The notes under the pieces: model-generated
Seen by the model: only the letters and a program-made list of their open reading frames with translations
The model's database searches: none
What the model was told of the DNA's origin: nothing
Translations under genes and position numbers: made by a program
Assembly (NCBI RefSeq): GCF_008369935.1
Contig: NZ_VTUZ01000039.1
Coordinates: forward strand, 30,432 to 94,431
DNA: 64,000 nt
Reading direction: 5' to 3'
Origin: Paraburkholderia panacisoli
GTDB lineage: Bacteria; Pseudomonadota; Gammaproteobacteria; Burkholderiales; Burkholderiaceae
Shown here: positions 1 to 9,346 of the stretch, in pieces
How the letters are laid out: each line of letters opens with the position of its first letter
Numbering within the stretch: position 1 is the stretch's first letter

Positions 1-849
1 CAGGCGCGCGCCGATCTTGTCCGCTACACGCAGTTGAACGAGCACAAGTCGATCGCCCAGCAGATCTTCGCGGACCAGCAGTTCCTCGTCCAGCAGGACG
101 AAGCCGCGGTCCAGTCCGATCTGGCCACCATCGCCCAATTCGACCTCGATCTGGCCTATTGCCGCATCACCGCGCCAGTCTCCGGAAAAGTCGGCCTGCG
201 GCTTGTCGACCCGGGCAACTATGTGACGGCGTCGTCGTCGACGGGGATTGTCGTCATCACCACTATCAAGCCGACGACGGTGCAGTTCACGGTGCCGCAA
301 GACGCGCTGGGCTCCATCGTGCAGCGCCTGAATGCGGGCGCCACCTTGCCGGTCACCGCGTACACCAGCGACAACTCGCGCGAGGTGGCCACGGGAACGC
401 TGTATGCCATTAGCAACCAGATGGCCACAGCGACCGGCACGGTCACCTTGCGGGCCACTTTCCCCAACGATGACGAGGCGCTGTTCCCCAACGAGTTCGT
501 CAACGTCAAGCTGCTGGTCGATACGATGCGCAATGCGGTGCTGGTGCCCACCCCCGCCGTGCAAAGCGGCGCGCCGGGCGACTTCGTGTACCTCGTCAAT
601 GCGAACAATTCGGTTTCCGTGCATAAGGTCAAACTCGGCCCGAGCGACGGCAAGAACACGGTCATCCTCTCCGGCCTGTCCCAAGGCAACGTGGTGGTCA
701 CGGACGGCACCGATCGACTTAACGACGGCGCAAAGATTCAGGCGGCCAAGGCGAAACCGGCGGCGGCCAGTGCCCCGGCCAGTGGCGCCGCCGCCTCGGG
801 AGCCGCCGCTGCGTCCATGGCGGCGTCGGCGAATGCAGCGTCGTCGTAG
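1..849 (+). CDS. mdtA: RND efflux periplasmic adaptor (MdtA-like), 3' part
   Basis: This is the C-terminal part of a membrane-fusion protein that would bridge an RND permease to an outer-membrane channel. The reading frame is open from base 1, so the start lies outside the window. Visible in order are the end of the alpha-helical hairpin, the second half of the lipoyl domain (CRITAPVSGKVGLRLVDPGN, followed by a beta-barrel stretch with TTVQFTVPQD), the membrane-proximal domain (ALFPNEFVNVKL, LVPTPAVQ) and an Ala/Ser/Pro-rich low-complexity tail. It ends 15 bases before the first RND permease and belongs to the same operon. The family call is firm. The mdtA symbol rests on the following tandem pair of permeases, which is the MdtABC arrangement. 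Confidence 0.9.
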   Translation, partial: QARADLVRYTQLNEHKSIAQQIFADQQFLVQQDEAAVQSDLATIAQFDLDLAYCRITAPVSGKVGLRLVDPGNYVTASSSTGIVVITTIKPTTVQFTVPQDALGSIVQRLNAGATLPVTAYTSDNSREVATGTLYAISNQMATATGTVTLRATFPNDDEALFPNEFVNVKLLVDTMRNAVLVPTPAVQSGAPGDFVYLVNANNSVSVHKVKLGPSDGKNTVILSGLSQGNVVVTDGTDRLNDGAKIQAAKAKPAAASAPASGAAASGAAAASMAASANAASS

Positions 850-864
850 CGGGCTCACGCGCCG

Positions 865-3800
865 ATGAATATCTCCCGTCTGTTTATTCTTCGACCGGTA
901 GCCACGCTGCTGCTGATGATCGCGCTCGTGCTGGTGGGCCTCGTCGCCATGCGCGTGCTGCCGGTTTCGTCGCTGCCCAACGTCGACTATCCGACCATCC
1001 AGGTGCAGACCTTCTATCCGGGTGCGAGCCCGGACGTGATGGCCACCACGGTCACCGCGCCGCTGGAAGTGCAGCTGGGCGAGATCCCCGGCCTGCAGCA
1101 GATGACGTCGTATAGCTCGGACGGCGCGTCGGTCATCACGCTGCAGTTCGATCTGTCGCTGAACCTCGACATTGCCGAACAGAACGTCCAGCAGGCCATC
1201 AACGCGTCGAACAGCTATCTTCCCTCAGGCCTGCCGGCACCGCCGACCTATGCGAAGGTCAATCCAGCCGACCAGCCGATCCTGACGCTGGCGGTCACCT
1301 CGAAGTCGATGTCCTTGACCCAACTCGAGGACGTCGCCAACAACCGCCTCGGCACCAAGATTTCCGAAGTGTCGGGCGTGGGCGTCGTCACGACGAGCGG
1401 CGGCAACGTGCCGGCCATCCGCGTCGAAGCGGACCCGCACAAGCTCGCCGCCTACGGCCTGAATATCGACGACCTGCGCACATTGCTCAGCTACGTCAAC
1501 GTCAGTCAGCCGAAGGGCAATTTCGACGGCCCGGATCTCGACTACACGATCAACGGCAACGACCAGATCACCGATCCGAAGGATTATCTGGACACCGTGA
1601 TCGCCTACCAGAACGGCTCACCGGTGTTCATGCGCGACGTCGCGCGAGTCAGCCAGGCCGCGCAGGACGTGGAACGCGGCGCCTGGTACAACGGCTCGCC
1701 CGCGATCGTGCTCAACGTGCAGCGGCAGCCTGGCGCGAACGTGATCGCCACGGTCAACCAGATCATGAAGCAGTTGCCGCAGCTCGAATCGACGCTGCCG
1801 GCCGGCATGAAGGTGACCGTGGTGTCGGACAGCACGGGCGTGATCCGCTCGTCGGTCTCGGACGCGGCGCTCGAACTGATCCTCGCCATCGTGCTGGTGG
1901 TGGCGGTGATCTTCGTGTTTCTGCGCAACGTGCCCGCCACGCTGATTCCGAGCATCTCGGTGCCGGTGTCGCTGATCGGCACGCTCGCCGTGATGTACCA
2001 GTTGAACTACTCGATCGACAACCTCTCGCTGATGGCGCTCATCATCGCCACCGGCTTCGTGGTCGACGACTCGATCGTGATGATCGAGAACATCGTGCGC
2101 TATCTGGAGGAGGGCAAGACGCCACTCGAAGCCGCGCTGGAGGGTGCGGGCCAGATCGGCTTCACGATTCTGTCGCTGACCATTTCGCTGATCGCCGTGC
2201 TGATTCCGCTGCTCTTCATGGGCGGCGTGATCGGGCGCCTGTTCAGCGAATTCGCGGTGACGCTCGCGGTCACGATCGTCATCTCCGCGGTAGTGTCGCT
2301 GACCGTGGTGCCGATGCTCTGCGCGCGCATGCTGCGCGCCCGGGCCGAGCGTCATCCGAGTCGCTTCGAGCGGATCAGCGAAGGCCTGTTCAACAAGACG
2401 CTCGCCGCCTATGAACGCGGCCTGCGCTGGGTGCTCGATCATCAGGTGCTGACGCTCGTGGTGGCGGTCGGCACCGTCGTGCTGACCGGCATCCTGTATG
2501 TGGTGATTCCAAAGGGGCTGTTTCCGGTGCAGGACGTCGGCGTGATCGAGGGGATCAGCGTGGCCGACAACTCGGTGTCGTATGCCGCGATGGTGAACCG
2601 CCAGAGCGCGCTCGCCGACGCCATCCTGAAGGACCCGGATGTCACTTCGCTGACCTCCTACGTGGGCATCGACGGCACTAACTCGACGCTCAACAATGGC
2701 CGCTTTCTGATCAATCTGCGCGACCGTGACCAGCGCTCCGACACGGCGCAGGAGATTGCCCGGCATCTGCAGCAGGAAGTGGCCAACGTGCCTGGCGTGA
2801 AGCTGTACATGCAGCCCGAGCAGGATCTGACGCTCGACACGACGGTCTCGCCGAACCAGTACAGCTTCGTGCTGCGCGGACCGAGCCGGCAGGCGTTCCA
2901 GAAGTACGTGCCGGAACTGGTGTCACGCCTGAAACAGATTCCGTCGCTGGCCGACGTGCAAAGCGACATGAATAGCGACGGCCTGAGCTTGAACGTCGAA
3001 GTCAACCGGCAATTGGCCGCGCGCTTCGGCATTACGCCCGCGACCATCGACAACGCGCTATACGACGCGCTCGGCCAGCGGATCGTCTCGACGATCTTCG
3101 AACAGTCGAATCAATACCGCGTGATTCTCGTCGCCAAACCGGAAACGCTGCCGAATGTGCAGTCGATCGGCGACCTGTATCTGCCGAGCCAGACCAGCAG
3201 CACGGGTCAGGTGCCGCTATCGGGCATCGCGAAGATCCAGATCACCAAATCGCCGCTGGTGATCAGCCATCTGGCGCAGTTCCCGTCCGTCACGATCTCG
3301 TTCAACCTCGCGAAGGGAGCGTCGTTGAGCACGGCGGTTACGGATATCCATCAAGCCGAGCAATCGGTGAACCTGCCGTCGTCGATCACCTCGTCGCTGC
3401 AGGGCGCGGCCCAGGCTTTCGAGGACTCGTTGTCGACTGAGGTCTACCTGCTGATTGCGGCGCTGGTAGCGGTGTATATCGTGCTCGGCGTGCTGTATGA
3501 GAGCTTCATCCATCCGGTGACGATTCTGTCCACGCTGCCTTCGGCGGGGATCGGCGCATTGCTCGCGCTGATGCTCGCCGGCAGCGACCTGGATGTGATC
3601 GGCATTATCGGCATCGTGCTGCTCATCGGCATCGTCAAGAAAAACGCGATCATGATGGTGGACTTCGCGCTGGACGCCGAGCGCAATCACGGCAAGGCGC
3701 CGCGCGAGGCGATTTTCGAGGCGTCGCTGCTGCGTTTCCGCCCGATCCTGATGACCACGCTCGCCGCCATGCTCGGCGCGCTGCCGATGCTGCTCGGCAC

Positions 3801-3996
3801 CGGCACGGGTTCGGAATTGCGCCGGCCGCTGGGTCTGGCGATCATCGGCGGTCTGACTTTGAGCCAGATGCTGACGCTCTTCACTACGCCGGTGATCTAC
3901 CTGTTCTTCGACAGGATGGCCGAGCGCGTGAGGCGCCGGCGCGACCGCGATAGTCCGCGGAATCCGCCTGACGGCGGGGCGGAGGACGCGCGTTGA
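865..3996 (+). CDS. mdtB: RND multidrug efflux permease, MdtB-like
   Basis: Inner-membrane proton/drug antiporter of the HAE1-RND family, 1043 residues, a normal length. It starts with the typical amphipathic N-terminus MNISRLFILRPVATLLLMIA leading into TM1. The proton-relay aspartate pair is present in TM4 (GFVVDDSIVMIEN, about residues 401-402) and the TM10 lysine in IVKKNAIMMVDF (about residue 925). Two large periplasmic loops follow TM1 and TM7. The gene lies between the adaptor and a second permease, so the active pump is probably a heterotrimer of the two permeases, as known for MdtBC. The stop codon overlaps the TTG start of the next gene, which suggests translational coupling. Confidence 0.93.
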   Translation: MNISRLFILRPVATLLLMIALVLVGLVAMRVLPVSSLPNVDYPTIQVQTFYPGASPDVMATTVTAPLEVQLGEIPGLQQMTSYSSDGASVITLQFDLSLNLDIAEQNVQQAINASNSYLPSGLPAPPTYAKVNPADQPILTLAVTSKSMSLTQLEDVANNRLGTKISEVSGVGVVTTSGGNVPAIRVEADPHKLAAYGLNIDDLRTLLSYVNVSQPKGNFDGPDLDYTINGNDQITDPKDYLDTVIAYQNGSPVFMRDVARVSQAAQDVERGAWYNGSPAIVLNVQRQPGANVIATVNQIMKQLPQLESTLPAGMKVTVVSDSTGVIRSSVSDAALELILAIVLVVAVIFVFLRNVPATLIPSISVPVSLIGTLAVMYQLNYSIDNLSLMALIIATGFVVDDSIVMIENIVRYLEEGKTPLEAALEGAGQIGFTILSLTISLIAVLIPLLFMGGVIGRLFSEFAVTLAVTIVISAVVSLTVVPMLCARMLRARAERHPSRFERISEGLFNKTLAAYERGLRWVLDHQVLTLVVAVGTVVLTGILYVVIPKGLFPVQDVGVIEGISVADNSVSYAAMVNRQSALADAILKDPDVTSLTSYVGIDGTNSTLNNGRFLINLRDRDQRSDTAQEIARHLQQEVANVPGVKLYMQPEQDLTLDTTVSPNQYSFVLRGPSRQAFQKYVPELVSRLKQIPSLADVQSDMNSDGLSLNVEVNRQLAARFGITPATIDNALYDALGQRIVSTIFEQSNQYRVILVAKPETLPNVQSIGDLYLPSQTSSTGQVPLSGIAKIQITKSPLVISHLAQFPSVTISFNLAKGASLSTAVTDIHQAEQSVNLPSSITSSLQGAAQAFEDSLSTEVYLLIAALVAVYIVLGVLYESFIHPVTILSTLPSAGIGALLALMLAGSDLDVIGIIGIVLLIGIVKKNAIMMVDFALDAERNHGKAPREAIFEASLLRFRPILMTTLAAMLGALPMLLGTGTGSELRRPLGLAIIGGLTLSQMLTLFTTPVIYLFFDRMAERVRRRRDRDSPRNPPDGGAEDAR

Positions 3997-6900
3997 ACAT
4001 CTCGGCGTTATTCATCCGGCGCCCGGTCGCGACCACGCTGCTGGCGATAGCGATCCTCATCTCCGGGGCGCTCGCCTATTTCCGGCTGCCAGTCGCGCCG
4101 TTGCCGAATATCGCCTTTCCGGTCATCGTGGTGCAGGCCAACATGGCGGGCGCGAGCCCGGACATCATGGCGGCCACCGTGGCCGAGCCGCTCGAGCGGC
4201 GGCTCGCCACGATTGCCGACGTCGAAGAGCTGACTTCGATCAGCTATGTCGGTTCGTCGATGATCATTGTCGAATTCGGTCTGAAGCGCGACATCAACGG
4301 CGCCGCGCGCGACGTCGAGGCGGCTATTCAGGCCGCCCGCGCCGACTTGCCGACCACGCTGCGCAGCAATCCGACCTATCGCCAGTACAACCCGGCGGAC
4401 GCGCCCATCATGGTGCTCTCGCTGACGTCGGACACGCTCACCAAGGCGCAGCTCTACGATTCCGCCGATTCGGTGATCCAGCAGCAGCTCTCCCAGGTCA
4501 AGGGCGTAGGCCAGATCACGCTCGGCGGCGGTGCGTTGCCGTCGGTGCGGGTCGAGCTGCAACCGGGCAAACTGAACAGCTACGGCATCGGTCTGGAAGA
4601 CGTGCGCGCGGCAATCAGCGCGGCCAACGCCGACAGCGCGAAGGGTCATCTCGACGTGGGCAACCAGCGCTACGTGGTCACCTCCAATGACCAGATCACC
4701 CACGCCGCGCCGTACCGCGACCTGGTGGTCGCCTATCGTAACGGCGCGCCGGTCCAGTTGCGCGACGTGGCCGAGGTCAGGGACTCGAACGAAAATATCC
4801 GCAATGCAGGGCTCTTCAACGGCAAGTCGGCCATCCTCGTCATCGTGTATCCGATGCCGGGCAGCAATGTCGTGAGCACTGTCGCGCAGATCCGACAGGT
4901 CTTGCCGTCAATCGAAGCGACGCTGCCGAGCAGCGTGCATGTGGGCGTCGCGATCGACCGCTCGGAGTCGGTCCGGTCGTCGGTGGGCGACACGGAGCGC
5001 ACGCTGTTCATCGCCGTGCTGCTGGTGGTGGGCGTGGTGTTCATCTTCCTGCAGTCGCCGCGCGCCACGCTGGTGCCGGCAGTCGCGCTGCCGCTGTCGA
5101 TCGTGGGCACCTTTGGGCCGATGTACCTGCTTGGCTACAGCATCGACAACCTCTCGCTGATGGCGCTCACCATCGGCACCGGCTTCGTGGTCGACGACGC
5201 GGTGGTGGTGCTGGAAAACATCGTGCGTCACATGGAGTTGGGGCTCAGTCCCAAGGAGGCCGCGCTCAAAGGCAGCGGCGAGGTGGGCTTCACGGTGATC
5301 TCGATGAGTCTGTCGCTGATCGCCGTGTTCCTGCCCATCATGCTGATGCCGGGCGTGGTTGGCTTGCTGTTCCATGAGTTCGCGGTCACGCTGTCCATCG
5401 CGATCCTGATTTCCCTGGTGATTTCGTTGACGGTCACGCCAGCCATGTGCGCGTATGTGCTGAGCCGCGACAACGCCGGTCATTCGAAAGCCCGCTGGGC
5501 GATGTGGATCGAAAAGCAGTTCGATCGCTTCAAGAATGCGTACGCACGCTCGCTCACGGCCGTCCTGGATCATGCGCTGCTCGTCATCCTGCTGTTGATC
5601 GGCCTGCTCGTGGCCAACGTGTTCCTGTTCAAGCTGGTGCCGGCCACCTTCTTCCCCGAGCAGGACACGGGCATCCTGATCGGGCAGATCATCGCCGACC
5701 AGAGCATCTCCTTTTCGGCGATGCAAAAGAAGCTCGCGCAATTGCAGGGAATCGTGCAGACGGACCCGGCCGTGGCTTCGGTGGCGGGCTTTACCGGCGG
5801 CCGCGCGCTCAACACCGCGAACGTGTTCATCGAACTCAAGCCGCTGGCGGAGCGGCACGTCACGGCCACCGAGGTCGTGAACCGCCTGCGGCCCAAGCTC
5901 AACGAGGTCTCCGGCGCGCGGCTCTTTATTCAGGCACAACAGGATCTGCGGATCGGCGGACGGCAATCCGCCGCCGAGTATCAGTACACGCTGACCAGTG
6001 ACGATTCCGCCGCGCTGTTTAAGTGGACGCCGCGGCTGGTCGCCGCGCTTGGCAAGGAACACGACCAGTTGCTCGATGTGAACTCGGACTTGCAGCAAAA
6101 CGGTCTGCAGACCTATGTCAGGATCAACCGCTCGACGGCGGCGCGTTTTGGCTTCGCACCGAACCAGATCGACAACGTGCTGTACGACGCATTCGGCCAG
6201 CGCACCGTATCGACCATCTACAACCCGCTGAACCAGTACTTCGTGGTGATGGAGGTGGCGCCGGATTACTGGCAGTATCCGCAAACGCTCCACCAGATCT
6301 ATCTGAGCACGGCCTCGGGTAATGCTACTGGGACGGCGGCCACGCAGATGCCGAGCGGCACGGTGTCGGCCGCGACGGCGGCCACCGTCACGAGCACGGC
6401 CACATCGTCCGGTACGAACGCGCGCAACTCGAACGCGCAAGCCAACGCGACCACCAATAGCATCGCCAACAGCAAGGGCGGCAGTTCGACCGGCAGCGCG
6501 GACAGCACTTTGGCGGAAACCATGGTGCCGCTGGCGGCACTGGCCTCGTACTCGAACAGCCATACGTCGACGCAGGTGAACCATCAAAGCGGTCTCGTGG
6601 CCGCGACGATTTCGTTCAACCTGCCGGCGGGCGGTTCGTTGAGCAAGGCGGCCGTGTCGATCAACAACACGATCCGCGAGATCGGCATGCCAGCCAGCAT
6701 CCACGGATCGTTCGCCGGCGCGGCGGCGGCTTACTCGCAGTCGATGGGCACGGTGCCGCTGCTGATCCTGGCGGCGCTCGGCGTCGTCTATATCGTGCTC
6801 GGCGTGCTGTATGAAAGCTCGATCCACCCGCTGACCATCCTGTCGACGCTGCCGTCGGCGGGCATTGGCGCGACGCTGGCGTTGCTGATCTTCGGCACGC

Positions 6901-7325
6901 CGTTCTCGGTGATCGCGATGATCGGGATTATTCTGCTGATCGGTATCGTCAAGAAGAACGGCATCATGATGGTCGATGTCGCGATCCAGTTGCAGCGCAG
7001 CGAAGGCATGTCCGCGCGGGACGCGGTTCACAATGCCGCCGTGATACGTCTGCGCCCGATCATGATGACCACGTTCGCTGCGGTACTCGGGGCGGTGCCG
7101 CTGGCCATCGGCATTGGACAGGGCGCGTCGCTGCGCCAGCCGCTCGGTATTACCGTGATGGGCGGCCTGATCCTGAGTCAGGTCTTTACGCTGTATACGA
7201 CGCCGGTGATCTACCTCTACCTCGACCGCCTGCGTTTCAAGCTGGTCAGGTGGTCCGCAAACCTGCCATGGAACCGGGACGCGGAACAACCGGGCCAACC
7301 GGGCCAACCGGACACGAAGGCATGA
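3993..7325 (+). CDS. mdtC: RND multidrug efflux permease, MdtC-like, with extra low-complexity insert
   Basis: Second RND permease of the pump, 1110 residues, longer than the usual 1020-1040. I chose the TTG start at 3993 because it encodes MNISALFIRRPVATTLLAIA and overlaps the previous stop. The TM4 motif GFVVDDAVVVLEN and TM10 motif IVKKNGIMMVDVA are intact, so proton coupling should work. Residues about 772-844 are an Ala/Ser/Thr/Asn/Gly-rich stretch absent from the neighbouring MdtB-like protein, where only about 10 residues join the same flanking strands. It sits in the second periplasmic loop, in the docking/porter region. The 3' end overlaps the start of the outer-membrane factor by four bases (ATGA). 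Confidence 0.93.
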   Translation: MNISALFIRRPVATTLLAIAILISGALAYFRLPVAPLPNIAFPVIVVQANMAGASPDIMAATVAEPLERRLATIADVEELTSISYVGSSMIIVEFGLKRDINGAARDVEAAIQAARADLPTTLRSNPTYRQYNPADAPIMVLSLTSDTLTKAQLYDSADSVIQQQLSQVKGVGQITLGGGALPSVRVELQPGKLNSYGIGLEDVRAAISAANADSAKGHLDVGNQRYVVTSNDQITHAAPYRDLVVAYRNGAPVQLRDVAEVRDSNENIRNAGLFNGKSAILVIVYPMPGSNVVSTVAQIRQVLPSIEATLPSSVHVGVAIDRSESVRSSVGDTERTLFIAVLLVVGVVFIFLQSPRATLVPAVALPLSIVGTFGPMYLLGYSIDNLSLMALTIGTGFVVDDAVVVLENIVRHMELGLSPKEAALKGSGEVGFTVISMSLSLIAVFLPIMLMPGVVGLLFHEFAVTLSIAILISLVISLTVTPAMCAYVLSRDNAGHSKARWAMWIEKQFDRFKNAYARSLTAVLDHALLVILLLIGLLVANVFLFKLVPATFFPEQDTGILIGQIIADQSISFSAMQKKLAQLQGIVQTDPAVASVAGFTGGRALNTANVFIELKPLAERHVTATEVVNRLRPKLNEVSGARLFIQAQQDLRIGGRQSAAEYQYTLTSDDSAALFKWTPRLVAALGKEHDQLLDVNSDLQQNGLQTYVRINRSTAARFGFAPNQIDNVLYDAFGQRTVSTIYNPLNQYFVVMEVAPDYWQYPQTLHQIYLSTASGNATGTAATQMPSGTVSAATAATVTSTATSSGTNARNSNAQANATTNSIANSKGGSSTGSADSTLAETMVPLAALASYSNSHTSTQVNHQSGLVAATISFNLPAGGSLSKAAVSINNTIREIGMPASIHGSFAGAAAAYSQSMGTVPLLILAALGVVYIVLGVLYESSIHPLTILSTLPSAGIGATLALLIFGTPFSVIAMIGIILLIGIVKKNGIMMVDVAIQLQRSEGMSARDAVHNAAVIRLRPIMMTTFAAVLGAVPLAIGIGQGASLRQPLGITVMGGLILSQVFTLYTTPVIYLYLDRLRFKLVRWSANLPWNRDAEQPGQPGQPDTKA

Positions 7326-8869
7326 TGATGAAGATCTCCCGCAAACGCCTGGGGCCGCTTGGTCGCATGGGTCGCGTTGGTCACCGCAGCCCGCTTCGGC
7401 CGCTAGTCGTCGCAGCGCTGACCCTGCTCGGCGCTGGCTGCACGGTCGGCCCGGACTACCACCGCCCGCAAGTCAACGTACCCGCTACGTTCTCGGAGCT
7501 GCCGGGCTGGACGCAAGCCGTGCCGGACGCAACGGGACCGAAGGGCACATGGTGGACCGCCTTCAACGATCCGCTGCTCGACCAGCTCGAGCCCCTGGTG
7601 TCGGTGTCGAACCAGACTGTGCGTGCGGACTACGCGAACTATCAGGAAGCGCTGGCGGAAGTGCGGGCTGCGCACGCCAGTCTCTTTCCGATTATCGGCG
7701 CGACCGGCTCGGCCACCAAGGAGCGTGCCGCGAGCGGCAATGCGGCCAGAGTGGTCAACGCGGGTTCGCTGGAGGGCAATGTGAGTTGGGCACCCGACCT
7801 GTGGGGCCAGGTGCGGCGCACGATCGAGGAAAGCGCCGCGTCGGCGCAGGCAAGCGAAGCAACGCTCGCCAATGCGACGCTCGCCGAGCAGGTGGCGCTC
7901 GCCACGGCGGTCATCGAACTGCGTACCAGCGACGCCAATATCGACCTCCTGCAAAAGACGGTAATCGCCTATCAGCATTTTCTCGACGTGGTGTCCGAGC
8001 AGGATCGTGCGGGCACCATCCCGCCGAGCGACGTGATCACGGCTCGCACCCAGTTGGACACCGCGCAGTCCAACCTGATCGCACTCGGCGTGGCGCGTGC
8101 TCAAAACGCGCATGCGATTGCCGTGCTGGTGGGCAAGAACCCGGAAGAGCTGTCGATCACGCACAGCACCGCGATGCCGACGCTGCCGGACGTACCGGTC
8201 GGTGTGCCGTCGACGCTGCTCGAACGCCGGCCCGACATCGCCGCTGCCGAGCGCAGGATGGCCGCGCAAAACGCGGCGATAGGCGTGCAGGTGTCGGCGT
8301 ATTACCCGACGATTTCGCTCTCCGGACTGGTCGGCTTCACGCAGTCGCCGTTGTCCGGTCTGCTGAACGTGGCCAACTATGTCTGGTCGCTGGGCGGGAG
8401 CGCCACCGAAACGCTCTTCGACGGTGGCTTGCGCAGCGCGGACGTCGACGCGGCGAAGGCCGCCTACGACTCAGCGGTCGCCAGTTATCGCGGCACGGTG
8501 CTCACGGCGTTCCAGAACGTCGAAGACGACCTGTCCGGCTTGCGCATCCTGGCCGAGCAGGCGATCGTGCTGGAATCGGCCGTGCGCGACGCAAACCGTG
8601 GCGCCGAGATTGCCTTCAACGAGTATCAGGCCGGCACGGTGGACTACACGACGGTGGCGGTCGCCCAGGCCACGCAGTTGAGCACGCAGCAGACCGCGCT
8701 GAGTGTTCAGGAGTCGCGCCTGCTGGACGCGGCGTCGCTCTTCGGCGATCTCGGCGGCGGCTGGTCGACCGGCGAATTGCATGATCCGCGGCGTCCAACG
8801 GCGCGACAGGCGACGCCCACGCAAACCGATGATGCCTCCGCGCACGACGCTGAAGTGAAGGCGCGATGA
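7322..8869 (+). CDS. NodT-family outer-membrane efflux lipoprotein
   Basis: TolC-like outer-membrane channel, 515 residues from the ATG at 7322. That start overlaps the permease stop and gives a positively charged N-terminus, then a lipobox LLGAGC with the acylated cysteine followed by TVGPDYHRPQ, the standard opening of NodT-type factors. The two repeated OEP halves are visible: FNDPLLDQLEPLV with long helices, then LLERRPDIAAAERRMAAQNA and the C-terminal half ending in LFGDLGGGW. It completes the adaptor/permease/permease/channel set. An open frame extends upstream to 7250 but has no lipoprotein signal at its start. The Asp/Ala-rich tail after LGGGW is not diagnostic. Confidence 0.92.
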   Translation: MMMKISRKRLGPLGRMGRVGHRSPLRPLVVAALTLLGAGCTVGPDYHRPQVNVPATFSELPGWTQAVPDATGPKGTWWTAFNDPLLDQLEPLVSVSNQTVRADYANYQEALAEVRAAHASLFPIIGATGSATKERAASGNAARVVNAGSLEGNVSWAPDLWGQVRRTIEESAASAQASEATLANATLAEQVALATAVIELRTSDANIDLLQKTVIAYQHFLDVVSEQDRAGTIPPSDVITARTQLDTAQSNLIALGVARAQNAHAIAVLVGKNPEELSITHSTAMPTLPDVPVGVPSTLLERRPDIAAAERRMAAQNAAIGVQVSAYYPTISLSGLVGFTQSPLSGLLNVANYVWSLGGSATETLFDGGLRSADVDAAKAAYDSAVASYRGTVLTAFQNVEDDLSGLRILAEQAIVLESAVRDANRGAEIAFNEYQAGTVDYTTVAVAQATQLSTQQTALSVQESRLLDAASLFGDLGGGWSTGELHDPRRPTARQATPTQTDDASAHDAEVKAR

Positions 8870-9346
8870 CAGCGGATCACGCGAGCTGAAGCGATACACG
8901 CGAAGGACTCTCGCGCAGAACCACCGAAAAGCAAGGACGCTTCTCCAGGCCCCGACTCGCACCGGAGCGGGACACGATCGCGCATGCTTCAACACCCCAC
9001 ACGCAAGAGCGGGCACCTGGCGCGGGACGCATGTCCACCACGAGGCCGCCCCAGCGCAAGAGTCTGGCCAATCCGCTCAGCGAGCCCTCGACACGCCCGC
9101 TCCGATACGAGCACAACGCGTATCTCGCGCCGACGCGCCGTGACCTCCCGCCTCCCGTTCAAGCATCGAATTGGCTGGCAAGACCGAACTTTCGGTGCTG
9201 ACCTGTCGGTCCGGCGCTAACACTTCTAGCGACAGCAAGGCTGCCCTATCGTCGCAATCCATTGCAGGACAACGGTTTGCGCGCAATGGCACGGGCAATG
9301 CAACAACGCGTTGTGCGACGGCATGACGCCGTCCCTGGAGATAGCC
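8870..9346 (+). other. Intergenic stretch with one possible very small gene
   Basis: This 477-base gap follows the efflux operon. The only coding candidate is an ATG at 9031 opening a 56-codon frame that ends at 9201 (starts MSTTRPPQRKSLANP, Pro/Arg-rich). It has only a weak purine stretch upstream and no recognised domain. I see no clear rho-independent terminator and no repeat. The next gene has its own ribosome-binding site just before 9347. Confidence 0.3.

Noticed and set aside
1618..2766. A 382-codon minus-strand frame across the MdtB-like gene
   Set aside because: Shadow frame of the permease with biased His/Arg/Asp composition and no family motif.
6310..6520. MdtC insert as a frameshift or assembly artefact
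   Set aside because: The frame stays open through the insert and resumes conserved sequence on both sides, so it is a true in-frame insertion as given.
4908..7307. A 799-codon open frame on the minus strand across the MdtC-like gene
   Set aside because: It is antisense to a clear RND permease, His/Arg/Gln-rich as expected for a GC-rich shadow frame, and has no domain or ribosome-binding site.
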